Positions 25,322 through 40,300 of a stretch of 64,000 bases of DNA are shown here, one piece after another (position 1 is the first letter of the stretch; every line of letters starts with the position of its first letter). The DNA is taken from contig NC_036447.1 in the NCBI RefSeq assembly GCF_002775205.1, forward strand, positions 6,126,501 to 6,190,500, read 5' to 3'. This DNA comes from Xiphophorus maculatus (Eukaryota > Chordata > Actinopteri > Cyprinodontiformes > Poeciliidae). The notes under the pieces were generated by a model. The model ran no database searches. It saw only the letters and a list, made by a program, of their open reading frames with translations, and was not told the origin of the DNA. A program made the translations under genes and the position numbers.

Positions 25322-28300
25322 TCATACGGCGACTATGTTGTTCATCTCCCATTTCTGAGTGGATTTACTGACGTCACAGTCTGATATGAACACTTTGTGA
25401 AGCAGGTCGGAGCGGTCCAGACATTTACCTGTAAAAAAAAACAAAACATTTAAATCAATGAGCGTCAACACACACGGGTTACTTTCTTTAAAATGAAAAA
25501 CTTTTAATGGATTTTTCTGAACCATTCCAGAATTTTAACTAGAGGTAGTGAGCAGAAAGAAAATAAAATACAAATATGCAACTTTGAAACTTTTATTTTG
25601 CTAATGCTAATATTAGCGAACATTAGCATTAGCTAATATGAACAAAACTTCATATTAGTTAATGCTAGGGCTAAGTATTGATCATTGATGAGGGATTTTT
25701 TTTAATTTTTTTTTTTGCTCTGATCTTTTTGGGCAGACAGTTTTGAGTTATTATTGGTAATATTGTTATTACTTTATTGTCATCATTGTGGTCTTGTTAT
25801 TTTTATTATGATCAGAAATGTAATCAAATACATGTTTTTCATGTAATGCTTTATTATTACTTTATAATTTTTTCTGTCTTCATCTACCAAATCAACACAA
25901 AAGAAACTTTTTTCACATATTTTGTTTTGTTTTTGTGTATGCTAACCTAATCTTAATACCTGTGTTTAATTTGTTTATATCACATTAAAAAAAGCATACC
26001 GCATTTTAATCGTTTGAGTCCTTTGCTGTCAATTGCATTTTGGTATATTTAAGTATTTTTGGTCTAGTTCTAGTGAAATTAACACTTGGAATAAGACGAA
26101 ACTAATTTACAGGTAGTTTTTCAGCAAGATATAGAAGCTTGTTTTAAGTCAATAATCCCTTATATTAATAATTACAGATTATTTTACTTATAAAAATAGG
26201 AAATATGTCTTATCATAAGTGAAATAATCTGCCAGGGGAATTAGTACTTTTTATAAATACTCAAGAAATATTGACTTAAAATAAGCTCCTATATTTTGCT
26301 AAAAATGTACTTGTTAGTTTTGGCTTATTTCAAATGTACTAAGATATTTGCAGTAAAAACTAAACCAAATATTTGGTAAGATTTTGTGTTTTTGCAGTGA
26401 AGTTCTGAAAAGAAAAAGTTTAAAATACCCGTAATACACCAGTAGGTGGCGATAAAGAAAAAAAAAACACACCTCCTGTCTGTAAGACTGTAAAACATTT
26501 AAAGTTTAATAGAAACGAAGTAAGACTTATGTAGAAAATCTGAAAATCAAATGACTGAAATGTCTTTAGATGCAGAAGTTAATGTTTGACAAAACTACGC
26601 AGACATTTACCTGTTGGAACATGAGTGAACCGATGAAGATCCTGAAAAACAAAAAAAGGAACAATATTGAAAGCTGATCAACCACTAATTGTAAGAATCA
26701 ATAATCAATAATGAAACCGAGTCGTGTTTGTGTTTCTCACCTTGAAGTAGTTCCACTCAGTGTGCTGGTTCCTCTCGCAGTGTGTGATGATCACAGCTGA
26801 ATTATCTCCTTTGGTCAGGCACTGGTCGTACTGCATCAACTGCTTGGCTTCATTAATGCGGAAAAGCTACAGAACCAGAACCACAGAGATACGTCAAACC
26901 ACATTCACTCAAGATGGCGGCGCAGGGTGCAGTCTGGGCTGAGGCGGTTAAAGCCTCGACGTTTTTGCATGTTTTATCTCACAACTTCCTAAAATGTCTT
27001 TGGTTTCAATCAGAAACACCTGGAAGGAGGATTCTGGTCCAACACGGTCAGAAAGTGACGCTTGCAGTAGAATTAGGTCAAATTATTTGACAACGCAAAA
27101 TGAAATATTTTATGCTTGCTTGCGCACCCTTTTTTTCAAACCCCACCTCAGTCGTGGACGGAGGCCGCTCACACTGAACTAAAATATTTTATATATAACT
27201 AATCAATCGATTATGCTGACAATTAATCAATTAATTTAAAAAATGGCATATTCTACATATTTTTCTTCATTAAAAGAAAACTAAAAGATGCAAACTAATA
27301 ATTCAATTCCTTTTTAAATAAGAAAATATTATTATTGATTATTATTATTATTATGCAGAGATATGCAGATATTACGTTATGTCAGTCCTTCACTTTCACA
27401 GAATATTTACATTTTCTTTTTTCTCTTCCTGTGAAAATTCAAGGTTTTTGTAGGAAATACTTTCAAAGCTGCAACATCATAAAAATGTCTGTTCATTTTG
27501 TTACTAGGTTACGCAAACCGTCTTGCAGCATCAGCACTTCTTTTACCACTTAAAGCGTGAAGGCACTGAGTTTTTACCTGGTTCCCGCCCATCCTGTGGC
27601 ACGGGCCAATTTCCACATTCCCTCCGTTCGTGTGGCCCATGCTGTCGATACAGTAGCTGGTTTCAAAACCTCGAATCTGCACACATTGATTATACGGCAC
27701 TCATCATGAGTAACACAACAAATCAGCGATTTATAGGCAGGAATAAAACATGATGAGTTTATTTTCTTACCTCCCCCCACTCAACATTTTTTGGAGGAAG
27801 CGGGTAGTGCAACGGGATGTCATAAGCTATTTCCTCCATGAACCATTTGAAACTTTTGCATCGATGCTCCTCCCTGAAAAACATTTTGGGAAAACACACT
27901 TTATGTTTCCCATCGTTCATGGCTGGGAAAATATTTCAGTCTCCTGATCAAGATGTTGACAAAGACTTTTCCCAAATGACTTGTGGTTGTAACTGCAGCT
28001 AAAGGAGGTCCTACGAAGTATTAACTCAGAGAGCTATATGGAAATGCACACCCTACTTTTCAGATTTTTATAACAGAATAGACAAACTGAGTTGGTTTGT
28101 CACATAAAATTCCAATAAAATACATGAAAGTTTGTGTTTGTAATAGCAAAACTGTAAATAGATCAATGTTTGTTTACATTCTTGTGAAGATTATATAATC
28201 ATTATTTCTCCATATGGAAGAAACCCTGTGGTGTAAATTGAAAGCAAACATTTCTGTGAGTTCTGACTGCTGCAAAAACTAAAGTTGGACATAGTAGACA

Positions 28301-31300
28301 CTGTTTGGCTGAAGAGATTGAAAACATTTTGGGGAGCTTCATTCCTCATCAAATTAGCTTTTTCTTGCATAACAGTCTGTTTCCAATTAAATGTTTGTAG
28401 TTTTCACTGGATATAAGGGTTGCGTTTTAAGCCAGAGGATCTTTCAGTTTAGTAAGTAAGTGAGGCAACAAAAACAAATAAATAACACAAATTAGTTTTT
28501 GCACTTTAGGATCCCAGGATAATTTCTGATTTTCTGTCACTTCAGCATCAGGAAACTGGCAGAATATTGCAAATCTGTACTTAAAAGTATAACCACGGAT
28601 AAATCAGGTGGATCAAGACAGTTCTTTTAGGACAATTTTAATAAAACAAGAGGATCAAAATAATATAAAAGCCCTTCTTTACAAACCACAAACCACCTGT
28701 ACTGAATAATGGAGACACTGTCAGAGTGTTGGCCTCTTTTGTACCGGTTGGACCAGAAAGATTTAGTTTCAATATGATAGCACACTGTAAAAACACAAAA
28801 TCTTACCAACTATTTTAAGTTTCTAGTGCAAATATCTTTGTACATTTAAAATAAGTCAAAACTAACTTAAAAGTAACTTTTCAGCAAGATACAGCAACTT
28901 GTTTTAAGTAAATAGTGACGTAATATTGATTTTTAATAAAATACAAGTCCCACAGGTAGATTGTTTTAGACTTATTACATTAGAAAATGTCTTGTTATAA
29001 GTGAAAACATTTACCAGTAGAACTAAAACTTTTTTATATATATCAATATTAAGGAATGACTTAAAACAAGCTCATATTTCTTGCTGAAAAGTTACTTATA
29101 ACTTAATTAGTCTTATTTCAAGTGTACTAAAATGTTTTGCATTAGAAACTAAAACAAAATACTTGGTAAGACTTTGTGTTTTTGCACTAATTCTGAACAC
29201 TGGTTTCACAAAGTCATATCTAAAATCAAAATAATTAATGAAGGACATAGCATAGCTATTTACTGGTACTAAATTAATATTAAAAATAAGATGCTTGTAC
29301 ATGTTTCTGTACCTGAAACGTTTCAGCTCGCTTATGTCTCCGTAGGCTAGGGTCAGCGTTTCAGGGCGGCTGGCGTAAAAATAGTCCTTATAATCATCCC
29401 ACCAAACCTCGACCACACGAACGTAGTTCTGTTTGTACACAAAAAAATTATTGGTGTTATTGGTGCAGATGAAGATCAGCCAGTGAAATTAAATACATAC
29501 TGATCTAAATTATTATTTAGTCTCTGAGTATGAGCAGTGATTCTAAAAGAAAAGATAAAAGATAGGAACTCACTACATTTACAGTGCTGAGAGAATAAAG
29601 GCTCTACTCGGCACTCAGTGTTTGTCTGCGATCTGTTGTCGTACCTTTAGAGTGGGAGAGGATCCAACATGTGCGGGTGGGGGGTTTCCCTGCCACCCCT
29701 GGAGTCTGTAGATGTGACCGACCCGAGAACATGGCACAAAGAGCAACTGCCCCCCACACTGCCAGATCTACAGCCAGGAATAACAATAAGAAACAATTAA
29801 AAATAAAACGGGCATTTTCAGTGATCAGGAAGGAAACTCAGCATGTACACATTAGATGAGGGCTGGGCAATAAATTAGTTTTATCAATTAATCAAAGTTT
29901 TTGTTTTTGAAGATTTAAATTTTGGAAAAGCAGGATTTTTTTCCCCCACCAATTCACTCCTTAGGTTTCCATAATTCAGAATGACATCATTTCGCCCAAA
30001 TCCGCCCAAGCGTGTTCTACACCTTTAGATTTAATTAGATTTTTTAAATTACAAGAATAAAGTCATAATACGACAAGGATGCAGTCGCACAACAATAGAG
30101 TCCAAAAAATACAAGAATAAAGTCAGAACATTACCATATAAAGTCAGAATTTCATTAGATCTCCAACAACTTAAAATGAGAAATGTTGAGCATCTTTTGA
30201 AGTTATACTCAAGAATAACTTCAAACGTTACACCAAATAGAATTGTATTATTAGATAATCCAGTACTACTGAGTATTACGGTAATAATAGTACTTAAATT
30301 ACTACTTATTAGAAATACTTAATCTTTTAACACATCAGCATCAAATTATTAGCAGGAACAATCGTGCAAACAATTGTTTATTTTGAGCTGCTCATCTCAG
30401 ATCCTGATAACTAAAAACTTTTTTCTCATTAAAACAACTTTTAAAAAAGTTTTTCCTGGTAATATTGTGTCTTTATTCCGCTAATATTGAGATATATTCT
30501 CGTAAATAAGTATTGTACTTTGTTGTAAAATTCACAAAAGAGATAATTAAAGTAAAAGCCACTTTTTGAAAATATTTTCTGCCAATAAAATGATAAATTG
30601 GATTTATTTTTAAGCCATATTGCCCAGCCCTACTGTAGAATAATCTAAATATACCTTGTATGATATTTCAAAGTTCTCTCCTCCCCATATCTGCAGCCCC
30701 GGGTCGTACAGACCCAGCTCAAAGAAGAAGTCTCGCTCTATAGCAAAGAGCCCTCCAGCCATTGCTGGAGACCTACAGCAACACAAACCCACATCAGTTC
30801 CAGCAGGTACAGGTTACAGGTGCGTCAACAGGTACAAGCCCAGAATCAAGCATGGGATGAACAGAGAAGGAATCAAGCAACACACAATCCCTGATGACGC
30901 ATGATAAATGAGGAAGTGATCAGAGGAAGATGGAGGCGGTAAGGTCTCAGGACAAACTCTACTATAAGATCCCAAAACTATCCCAGACTTTAGATTAAAC
31001 CCAGAGAGACTGGAGAGTGCTAACGAAATGCTTCTGCCCTTTAGGTTCCTGTGTTTAACGTTGGTTGATGAAGTTTAAAGGTGACCTACTGTGCTCCCAT
31101 ACAAAACAAAATGTTTCTGAAAATGTTTACAAAAGAATCATTCTTAGATAATGAGATTTTAGTTTGCTCGGTTCTGTCGGAATGAGCTGTTTTAAGGCCT
31201 CTTGTCACTATAAATCCAAAAAAAGCTGCTTCTGGCAAAGCTCCCTAGCTAACGTTTACACTCGTTTGTGAAACTGACTGCAAAAGGGTGAGTAATTATA

Positions 31301-34300
31301 CAACCGTACATCTTGCTTGGGTTGCTAGGTAACAAATGTGAATTAACAACTGGGAGGTTTTCAAAGCGGATCGTTTTCCAGACACCAAAAAACATTTAAC
31401 TCATTGCCAAAAAACAGTTGGTTGCTTTTTTTTAACCACTTGGACTGTTTTTAGATGTAGTTGAGACCCAAATGGAAGTACAAAAACATGAACGGGAAAG
31501 AAAGTGAATTCTGCATAATACGTCCCCTTTAAAAAGAAAGAAAGAGCTTGATACTCAGGACAGATTAGAGTCATGACAATAAAGGTGCAACAGATAAAAC
31601 CCTGCAGGGAAGGACAGCTAGTGGACAGAACAGTGGTAAGTCAACCCACATCAGCTGGAAATAGTCTTTTAGTTGGTTAGTTATGACTTTTAGTTGGTTA
31701 GTTATGCTATACACTACATTATGAATCCTATTTTTCTTTTCTCTTTTATTACCAGAGGCAGCTCTAATGTAGTGTATATCATAAGAAATGTGGCCAGGTA
31801 CTCCAGTCCAGATGAGTCAGGAGGTTATTTGTACCTATATGGTTCAGTTACTGTTTTTCTCAGATTTTTTTCCCTGTCTCCAAGCGGAACTCTCTTCCAG
31901 AGCATGCTCCAATCCCAGGCTCCTCTAGCAAAACCGTTCTCGTCGCCGCCACCTTGGGGCTCGATGTTGAACCTCTGGCCGTGGATGGAGTCGATCAGAG
32001 GCACCGTACAAACAGTTCTGACACAACGGATGTGGGGACATGCATACAAGACACACGGAGGGGAACAGAAAGATGTCGCACAGGAAGTGGAGTGGGGGAC
32101 ACACACAGATAGCAGAGCAAAACAACACAAAGACATAGAGTAGGGGCGGTGGGGTGGATGACACCAACCAGGACAGTAGGGAACAAGAAGGGTGGGGATC
32201 AAGGAATGGGAGGTGGAGACAGAAAAAGATCAGGGGTGAGTTTTCACATGCTTTGGATATGTACCGGTATGGCTCGGTGGTATATTTTCTCGTGGCCTTC
32301 TCTTTCTGGCTAAGGGGGACTCTCTTCCAGAGCAGGCTCCAATCCCATGCTCCTCTAGCCAGGCCGTCCTCATCGCCGCCCTGCTGGGGCTCCATAGTGT
32401 ACTCATTACCATCTATATAATCTATCAGGGGAACTGTGCAAACTGTCCTACATGTAGACACACACATACACAAACCTTTGTGTATACGAACAGGCTGAAA
32501 GTGGTGGGCATTTATTGTATCGTTAATCATTTAAAGTGATACATTTCTGCTCATAAGAAGAATCTTGATTCATCATTATCACAATAAATTCCAATTAATA
32601 GTGTATAAAACCCCAAACTGTCCGTATTTCTGTTACTTTTACTATTTCCTCCACCGTTTGTTCAATTAAAGTAGAAATAAGTATAAATAAATTAGAAAAT
32701 ATGATTAAATGCAGATAGTGTGTGTAGATTAGTGACTGAAATCACAATTCTTTATGTGACTGGTGTCCTAAAGAAGAGAATTACAAAAAAGACAGAATTT
32801 GGGGTTTTCATTAACTGGGACCCAACAGTCTCAAAATTAATGCACATAAACACTAAATAGAATGTATGAATTTCAGTTTTTAAGCAAAAGTAATTGTGAT
32901 CATTAAAACCTTATGGTGATATATTTTAGTTTTCTAAGCATTTGTAGATCAGGGTTCTTATCTTAACATTAACACTGTTTCATCAGAGCTGCTTAAGAGG
33001 TGAAATACAAGTTATTATTTTTCACCCACTAGATTTTAGCGTCTTTTCTCATTTAAAGACTTTAATCAATGCAGGGTAATAAATAAATAAATAAACATGT
33101 ACATAAGAAAAAAGACAGTCGAAAAAAAAAAGGTAGACAATAGAGTTTACTTTTGAGTAAAGCGGTTAACAGAACTCTTTAATTATTAAAAATGGTAGTT
33201 AAAAAGTGAGCATGACTTACCTGTCTTTTGAAATTGGTGCAACTAGAGGAGCATACCAGTTGATTCCAACCTCACAATGAGCATCCAAGTAGATCAGAAC
33301 CTGCAGAACAGCAACAAGAACAGCAGCACACACTGTCAGAATACATGTGGTTCCTGTAAGCTGATCCCCACGGTCGCCATAACTTCCTGCATACTGTTAT
33401 GGCTAGTACAACCAACAGGTGTTTAATCTCAGTACTAGGGGTGCACCGATTTATCAGCCAGCCGATTTCCTTCATTTTTGGAGATCGGTGGATAAGATCA
33501 GCCGATTTTCATATGTGAAGCCAATCTTATCCACCAATCTTATCTACCTTGGCAAAGGTCTATAAATCCACCACTGTCCTCTTCTGCTCTGCAGTGAGAA
33601 ATCAGCTCACCAGGTCATATCTGCGCGTTTACATTTAACCCTACTGTTACCAATTCAGCAACTTTCTTGCTATATTGAGCAACATTTCAGACACAAAAAA
33701 TTGGTATTGGCCAAAATCGGAATCGGCGGGTCAGGCTTTTTAAAAAGATCGGTAACCGGCAATCAGCCAGAAAACTGCAATCAGTACACTCCAACTCAGT
33801 TCTTAAATAAACTGTACATCTGGACTGGGTTACACGTCTTGTTTAGCTAACAGATGTTGTTTTTCACATTAAGAGGCACCAAGAATGCAAATCACTAATT
33901 ATTAAAATATCATTAGGCAAAAGCTGCTAATGTTCTCCTCCTGTAGATGAAACTGTGTCTTTCAACTGTCTCTCTCCTAGTGCAATAAAGGTGCTTGATG
34001 TGAAATCTGCCAGTATAATTGGATGCAATTGACAATTTTTTAATAAAGTCCATGTAAATACATGTATTGGGAATTGGCACTACGCAAACAAACTGAATTG
34101 ATTTGAAATGCAGTGGATTTCCATGTGGTCCAAATGCATCAACACTCTACATCAGGGATGCTCAAACTTTTTGAGACCAAGATCTACTTTTTCTCTTACC
34201 AGCCAGCTGAGATCTACCTCATGACACAAAGACATAAAAATTGTAAATTAAACTCTATTGACTTACTTTATATGCAAATATACATCGGTTTTAGCAGAAA

Positions 34301-37300
34301 AAATAAAGTGATAGAAAACCTAATCCAGTATCTCCCTCAGTGGGATTCTGACACTGGGAGGAGGTTACTGGTTTCTCAGTCAGAAGCTGGTTGCAAACCT
34401 GAGGCCAGCAGGTGTCAGTCAGTTATGGTAGATCTGAAATTTGGTTTGATGACGTCAATATGAGAAGCTGCAGAGTGATAGGAGGAACCAAAGAGCTCTG
34501 TAAAGGTAAAGGCAAATCTTCTGAAGCTGGGATATAATTAATTTAATTTCACATAATTACCACGGTAGAAGCCATTTGTTTGTTAAAATTTTATGTAATA
34601 TATTTGTCCTATTTGATGTTTGTTGTGAATGACGTAAACTCACAAACGAACGAGGTAATTAATCTAAGTTTGTTGTTTATTGAACGTTTAGAAACTACAG
34701 CGGTTGTAATGCGCCACAGCAAAGGTAAACAAAGGTAAAATAACCACTCCCACCTTTTAACTCTCTCTCTCTCTCTCTCTTTGCCGTGTTAGCGCACACG
34801 TTGCCGTGGCAACCGCCTGCGCCCCGCAAGCCGAGCAAAGATTACGTTAAAAACATAACATTCAGTCCGTTACGATATCAAGTTTCCAGGCTTGATATTT
34901 ATTTCTCGATTATTAATCATCGCTTCCCTGAACACAGCGCTGGTCGATCAGCTAATTTAAACTCCTGCTCTGCTAGTCAGTCGGTCTTTCAGTCGCCTTT
35001 TTTTTTTGTTAATGGATCTAAAACGCACTGAATTGCGCAACACCTTGTTGAAACAATAATTACTGAGAATATTAATTTTAACACGTTTTGTTGATTTAAA
35101 AAAAAATGTATTCTTTAATGAAGCTATAAACGTTTACGATCTTAGTTAATATTTTGATAAGCCTGTCAGAAGAGGAAGTTCTGGTCTCAGCATCCTGGCG
35201 GCGTTCAGTTTGTCACCTACAGCCGAGATCGACTCAAAACCTTCCTGCAATCGACCGGTCGATCGCGATCGACGTATTGAGCACCCCTGCTTTAGATGTA
35301 CCATAATTTATTTTAATCCAAACCAGACAGAACTGTTCAGAGTTTCAAATAAATGCATAAAATAATCAAAACGCAGAATTATTTAAAACCTACAGCAGGA
35401 GTAAAATACTGAGATTAGGTCAGAAATGTCCAAGTCTTTTTCGACATGGGTCAAAACAATTCTGTTTAAAGTCCTCAAGTGTGACCAAAGTAGGACTTTT
35501 TATGTTTTATAAAACTTTTCATTTCTATTCTCAACAACAAAAACAGGATTTGAGTCACTATTTCTTTAAAACTTTTGCTATACAGTGATTATACAGTTTT
35601 AATTTGTTTTATAAATCAATAAAATTCAGATTTGGGTGCATCCAGGTCTGATTTTGAGTAAAAATTGATCGACAATAAAAAAAAGTCAAATAAAAAGGAA
35701 AAGAAAACCATGATCAACAAAAAATGGAAACTTTCTGTTCAACCTAGAAATTTTCCACCTGAAAAAAACTTTAAGTCATTTCAAGCCATTTTATTTATGT
35801 AACCATCTCTGTGCCAAAAGTCCAGTCAAAAACTTAAAAATAAAACAAGCAAAATCATGTAAAACAGCACTAATTTAACAGATTTCAACCTTCTAATTTA
35901 CTCAGATGTCAATCAGTGACTTATTTGTAATAATTATATGTACCTGTCCTTTGGTGGCTTTCTTGGCTCCAATGCTCCTTGCCTGGATCAATCCTTCTCT
36001 TTTGTCATTTCTGAAGAGTTTAACTAGACCGTTCCACTGCTTGATGTACTCCTCCAAACGCTCCTTCAGATGAGCTGCAAACACACAGAGAACGTAATTA
36101 CAAACGATTACAACACAGTTATGACCGTTTGTGGTAATCCATTTGTAATTAAGATTTTAAAATGCCAAAATTAGACGAAACATTAGACAGAATGGAAAAT
36201 CTAAACTGATATTTTGTTTCAGTTAATGTGTAATACAGTCGATTTCTAAATCTGTTAACCTGAAACAACCCACCTTTGTTGCTGAAGTCGTCTATTAAGA
36301 CGATCTCAGCCAGGTATCTCCTGGCCGTCCTCTTGATGACGCTGTGCACTGTTCTCATCAGCGTGGACCAGCCCTCGTTATGGAACACTATTATGACACT
36401 CGAGGTCAACAGTCTGTCATCATAATTCCAGTACTTACACCTAGAGAGGAGAAACACACAAAATACCAAATCAGTTGGAGGAATTATGAATGAGTTACTG
36501 CCAACATTTCTCCATAATTATATTCACAAATCCATCTTTTAAAGGTTCCTTGAACAGGTTGGGATCGGTCTATTGGCGACACAAAACATGCCAATTACAA
36601 TCTTTTCCCCAAAATTATTCTTAGATTTTAGTCTAATCAGTTCTACCTGTTTTGAGCTCCTTTCAGAATGAGCTGTTTTAAGGGCTTTGTCACTTAAAAT
36701 CCAAATAAAACGCAATGTTTACACTCACACGTGAAAGTAGCTGCAAACAGACAAACAATTATGCAACCGTTCTTCTTAGAAAAGCATTAGTAGAGACTCC
36801 TGCACAGCCAACAAGAATGCAGCAAGTGGTTTCTGATCGGTAATTCAACAACAAAACACTTGTCTTTTCCAGCAGCCATTGTACTTGTAAAATCAGCAGA
36901 CCAAAAGTGCTGAAGCTCAGCTTCGGTTGCTAGGTAACGGGCCTAGATTCCGCTGGTGTTGCTGGGTAACTGGCAGTGCCTGCTGATTTGTGGCCTTACA
37001 TTCCAGAGGTTTTTGAAACAGCTAATTTTTCAGAAACATAAAATCATTTACTTCTTGCCAAATATGCTGTCTGTTGTTTTTTTTTTGTTGTTGTTGTTTT
37101 TGTAAGTGTTTGGGATGTTTGTAGATGGAGCAGAAACCCAAATGGAAGTACAAAATCAAGCAAAATGTGAATTTTTCATAACTCCTAGATCCATTAAATA
37201 TCTCAAATAAGTTCACAAGGGAGCTGCTGCAGGATGAACACCAGCTAACACTCTCCTGTGAACTTTTTAGAGATATTTCAGAGCAAACCTGGGATATAGA

Positions 37301-40300
37301 GGCTGGAGTAAAAAATGGTAAATAAACTGCAACACTTTAATTATGTTATTAAAGTTATTTCTGCACTTTTCAATGAAAATATTGACCTTAGAGTCATAAC
37401 AAACGTGGAAGAAGTTCTCTTGACTTTCCATTTGAAATAGCTAATCAAATGCCAAGGTCTCTATAGAGGCAGCCAATCAGACATCAAAGTCTCTATAGAG
37501 GCAGCCAATCAGACATCAAAGTCTCTATAGAGGCAGCCAATCAGACGTCACGGTCTCCATAATGGCAGCCCTAAACCCGCCCACTGAGTTTGATGAATGA
37601 AGTTGACATTATAAAATAATTCATTATATTTCAGTACACAAACATTCTTCATAAATAATTTATTAAATCATGAAATAATTGTACCTATTTGTTAAAATAA
37701 GATCAATACATTAATTAAGGCACATATAATTAGCTATGTACTTAATAGGTTATTTCTCTATGTATTCCCAGTTTAAAAAAATGTATACGTGTAAATAATT
37801 ATTTAATTGTAATTTGGCACTCTTCACCCTCCGTATCATGAAGTTTACCACACTTCACTGTTAGTGTGTAACCATGGCTTTAGGAAGTGTTGGAATATAA
37901 AGCAGTTTGTGTTTTCAAAAAAAAAAACAAGACGTACAACTGAGGACAACTACATTTAAATGATGACGATGAGATTCAAGAATTACAAGAATTTCTGGTA
38001 CATCAGCCCAGTAATGTGGTTGTTAATGTTTATTATTTGACCTAATGCTTCACCTCCAGATACATCTGTGACACACCTCTGTTGGCGTGTTGCTGACATT
38101 TTTCCACTATTGCTCCAGTAGTGGAACCCAACTTCTAATCCTGCAGGGATGTGACTGAACTGAGATTTTAAAAAATTTACTGTTGTTGCAAGTCATGGAT
38201 GTTTTTATGTTCACCAATGGAATATGAAAACAGGAAATTCCTGATTTTCCTGCCTCAGCAGAGGATAAAAGCTGAATATTTCACCATACATTATAGTGCT
38301 GCTGGGAAACACCAAAGATTATGTACATTTAAAACACCATATGAAAAACAATGGTTTATATTCAGTAACAAGTTATAAAAATTTGTCTTTTAAAAGTGGA
38401 AACTTAAACCTTTACAAGGTAGCTCTGGGTTTATTACACTAATTTGTAAAAAGATTTTGTCTCCAATTAATTCCATTTCAACCCAAACTACTTCCACTTT
38501 GTACTCCTAAACAAAACGTTCCATATTCAAGTATTTAACCAATGTTTGTTGTTTTCTCCTTGGTTAAGTATTTTTGATCAATTATGGAGATATCACCAAA
38601 TAGGTGATTTGTGTTTTTTCCCTATTATGAAATTTAGAAAATGATTAGCTTTGATTAGGGCTGAATATCAGGAAAATCTGATTTTACGTGATGTTGGTGA
38701 ATGAACCAATGATATTATGACTTGTGATAAATAAAATAGTAATTAAAAAGTGTTAATTTCTTTACGTTTTGGGTTCATAACAAACAAAGCCTGCAGGTAG
38801 AGTCACCTATCAAAATACAGGAACACACTAAGTAAAAGTCATTATTTCTATCTCAACAGAAGAAGGTTTTAGTGAAAAAATTACAGTTGCAGTGGAAAAA
38901 ATGTCATTCAGCTGATAAGGAAAATCAGCAATGACTCAGTGGTTTAGATAAACACAACCAACTGGGTCAGACCGGACAGGACTTCAGCGGATAAAGGGCC
39001 AGCAGCATATCTGTCTTCAAGCACAAACACAGAGAAGATGGTCTCAATGCATGTTGTCCTCAGACAATGTCTATTGATAATGAAGAGCATCAACAGGGTA
39101 TCAATTTAAATTAGTGATGTCTCTTTTTAGGGCAGAAAATAACTGGAGCTAACACGTCACATTTCACATGTCGATGTTCAGACATATTTTTTGCAAACAT
39201 TCACCAGAGGAATGTTATTTTGAATTATTTGTCTATTTGCATCTTTTAATGGATTTCTAATATTGTATAATATAAGCTTAAGTGGTTGAATGAAAAATAT
39301 GCAGAATGTCCCAAATTGTTGTTATCCGATTAATTGATTAATTGTCAAAAAAATCTATAGAATAATTGATTTGTAAAATTATCGTTAGTTACAGCACTAG
39401 AAAAAACTGCAGTGTAATATTGTACAAAATAAGCTTAAATGGTTAAATGAAAAATCTGCTAAATGCTTAAATTTTTTATCAGACTAATCATCAGAATAAT
39501 CAAATACTAAAATAATGATTAGTTGCAGCTCTAGAAAGAACTACAATCTTAAATTTTAACTATTTCTCTCAAAATGGTTAAATGACAAAATTCTGAAATG
39601 TTTAAATTTTTTCTGATTGATTGTCAGAATAATAATCAGTTGTTGAAGACCTAGAAAAAACTACAATCTGTATATGCTCAGTTGAAATGAAGCCTAGGCG
39701 CAAATTCAAACTGGAAGACTCTTTTATCCCCACCGGGACCCATTAATTGAAGCGACCTGCCCACAATCGTCGACCTATCAACGCCGGACCAAGCCACGTC
39801 ACGTCCAATCATCGACCAAGTCCCAGCTGATAAGGACCTTCATTCATGGCGTCCTTCGCTCTCCAGCCGAGCTCAACCCCCCACCACCCCTTCTCCTCCA
39901 TTCGCCCGGTCCTGAGGCCCGCACCCTTCTTCAACCTCCACCACCAGTGCCGGGCCCTGGGGGATGACGTTCCTAACAGCATCGGGATGCTCATCTGAAG
40001 CCTATCGCTAACGCTGCGATAACCGTTATCCCCAGCCGGGGCCCGAGCGCCAAAGACTTTAAATTCTGTTTGTCAATAAACTCTTCTAATTGTCTTCTCA
40101 TCTCCGTCTGAGTCTCTCCAGATTGAAATAACAGCATTAATAGTAAATGAGGATGGAGAACATAAAGGTGCATTTCGAATTGTAAACAAATCAAATCAAA
40201 TCATGATACCTGGAAAATGCCACAAAGGAAACAGAGTAAGCAGCAGCAGTACTCACTCTTCATGGCGTATATCGCTGATCGTTCTGTCCAGTGAGATCAT

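Noticed and set aside
31925-32530. 201-codon minus-strand ORF spanning both galnt7 exon copies
   Set aside because: Only its exon 7a part is real (in frame). It then reads through the donor and intron and enters exon 7b in a wrong frame.
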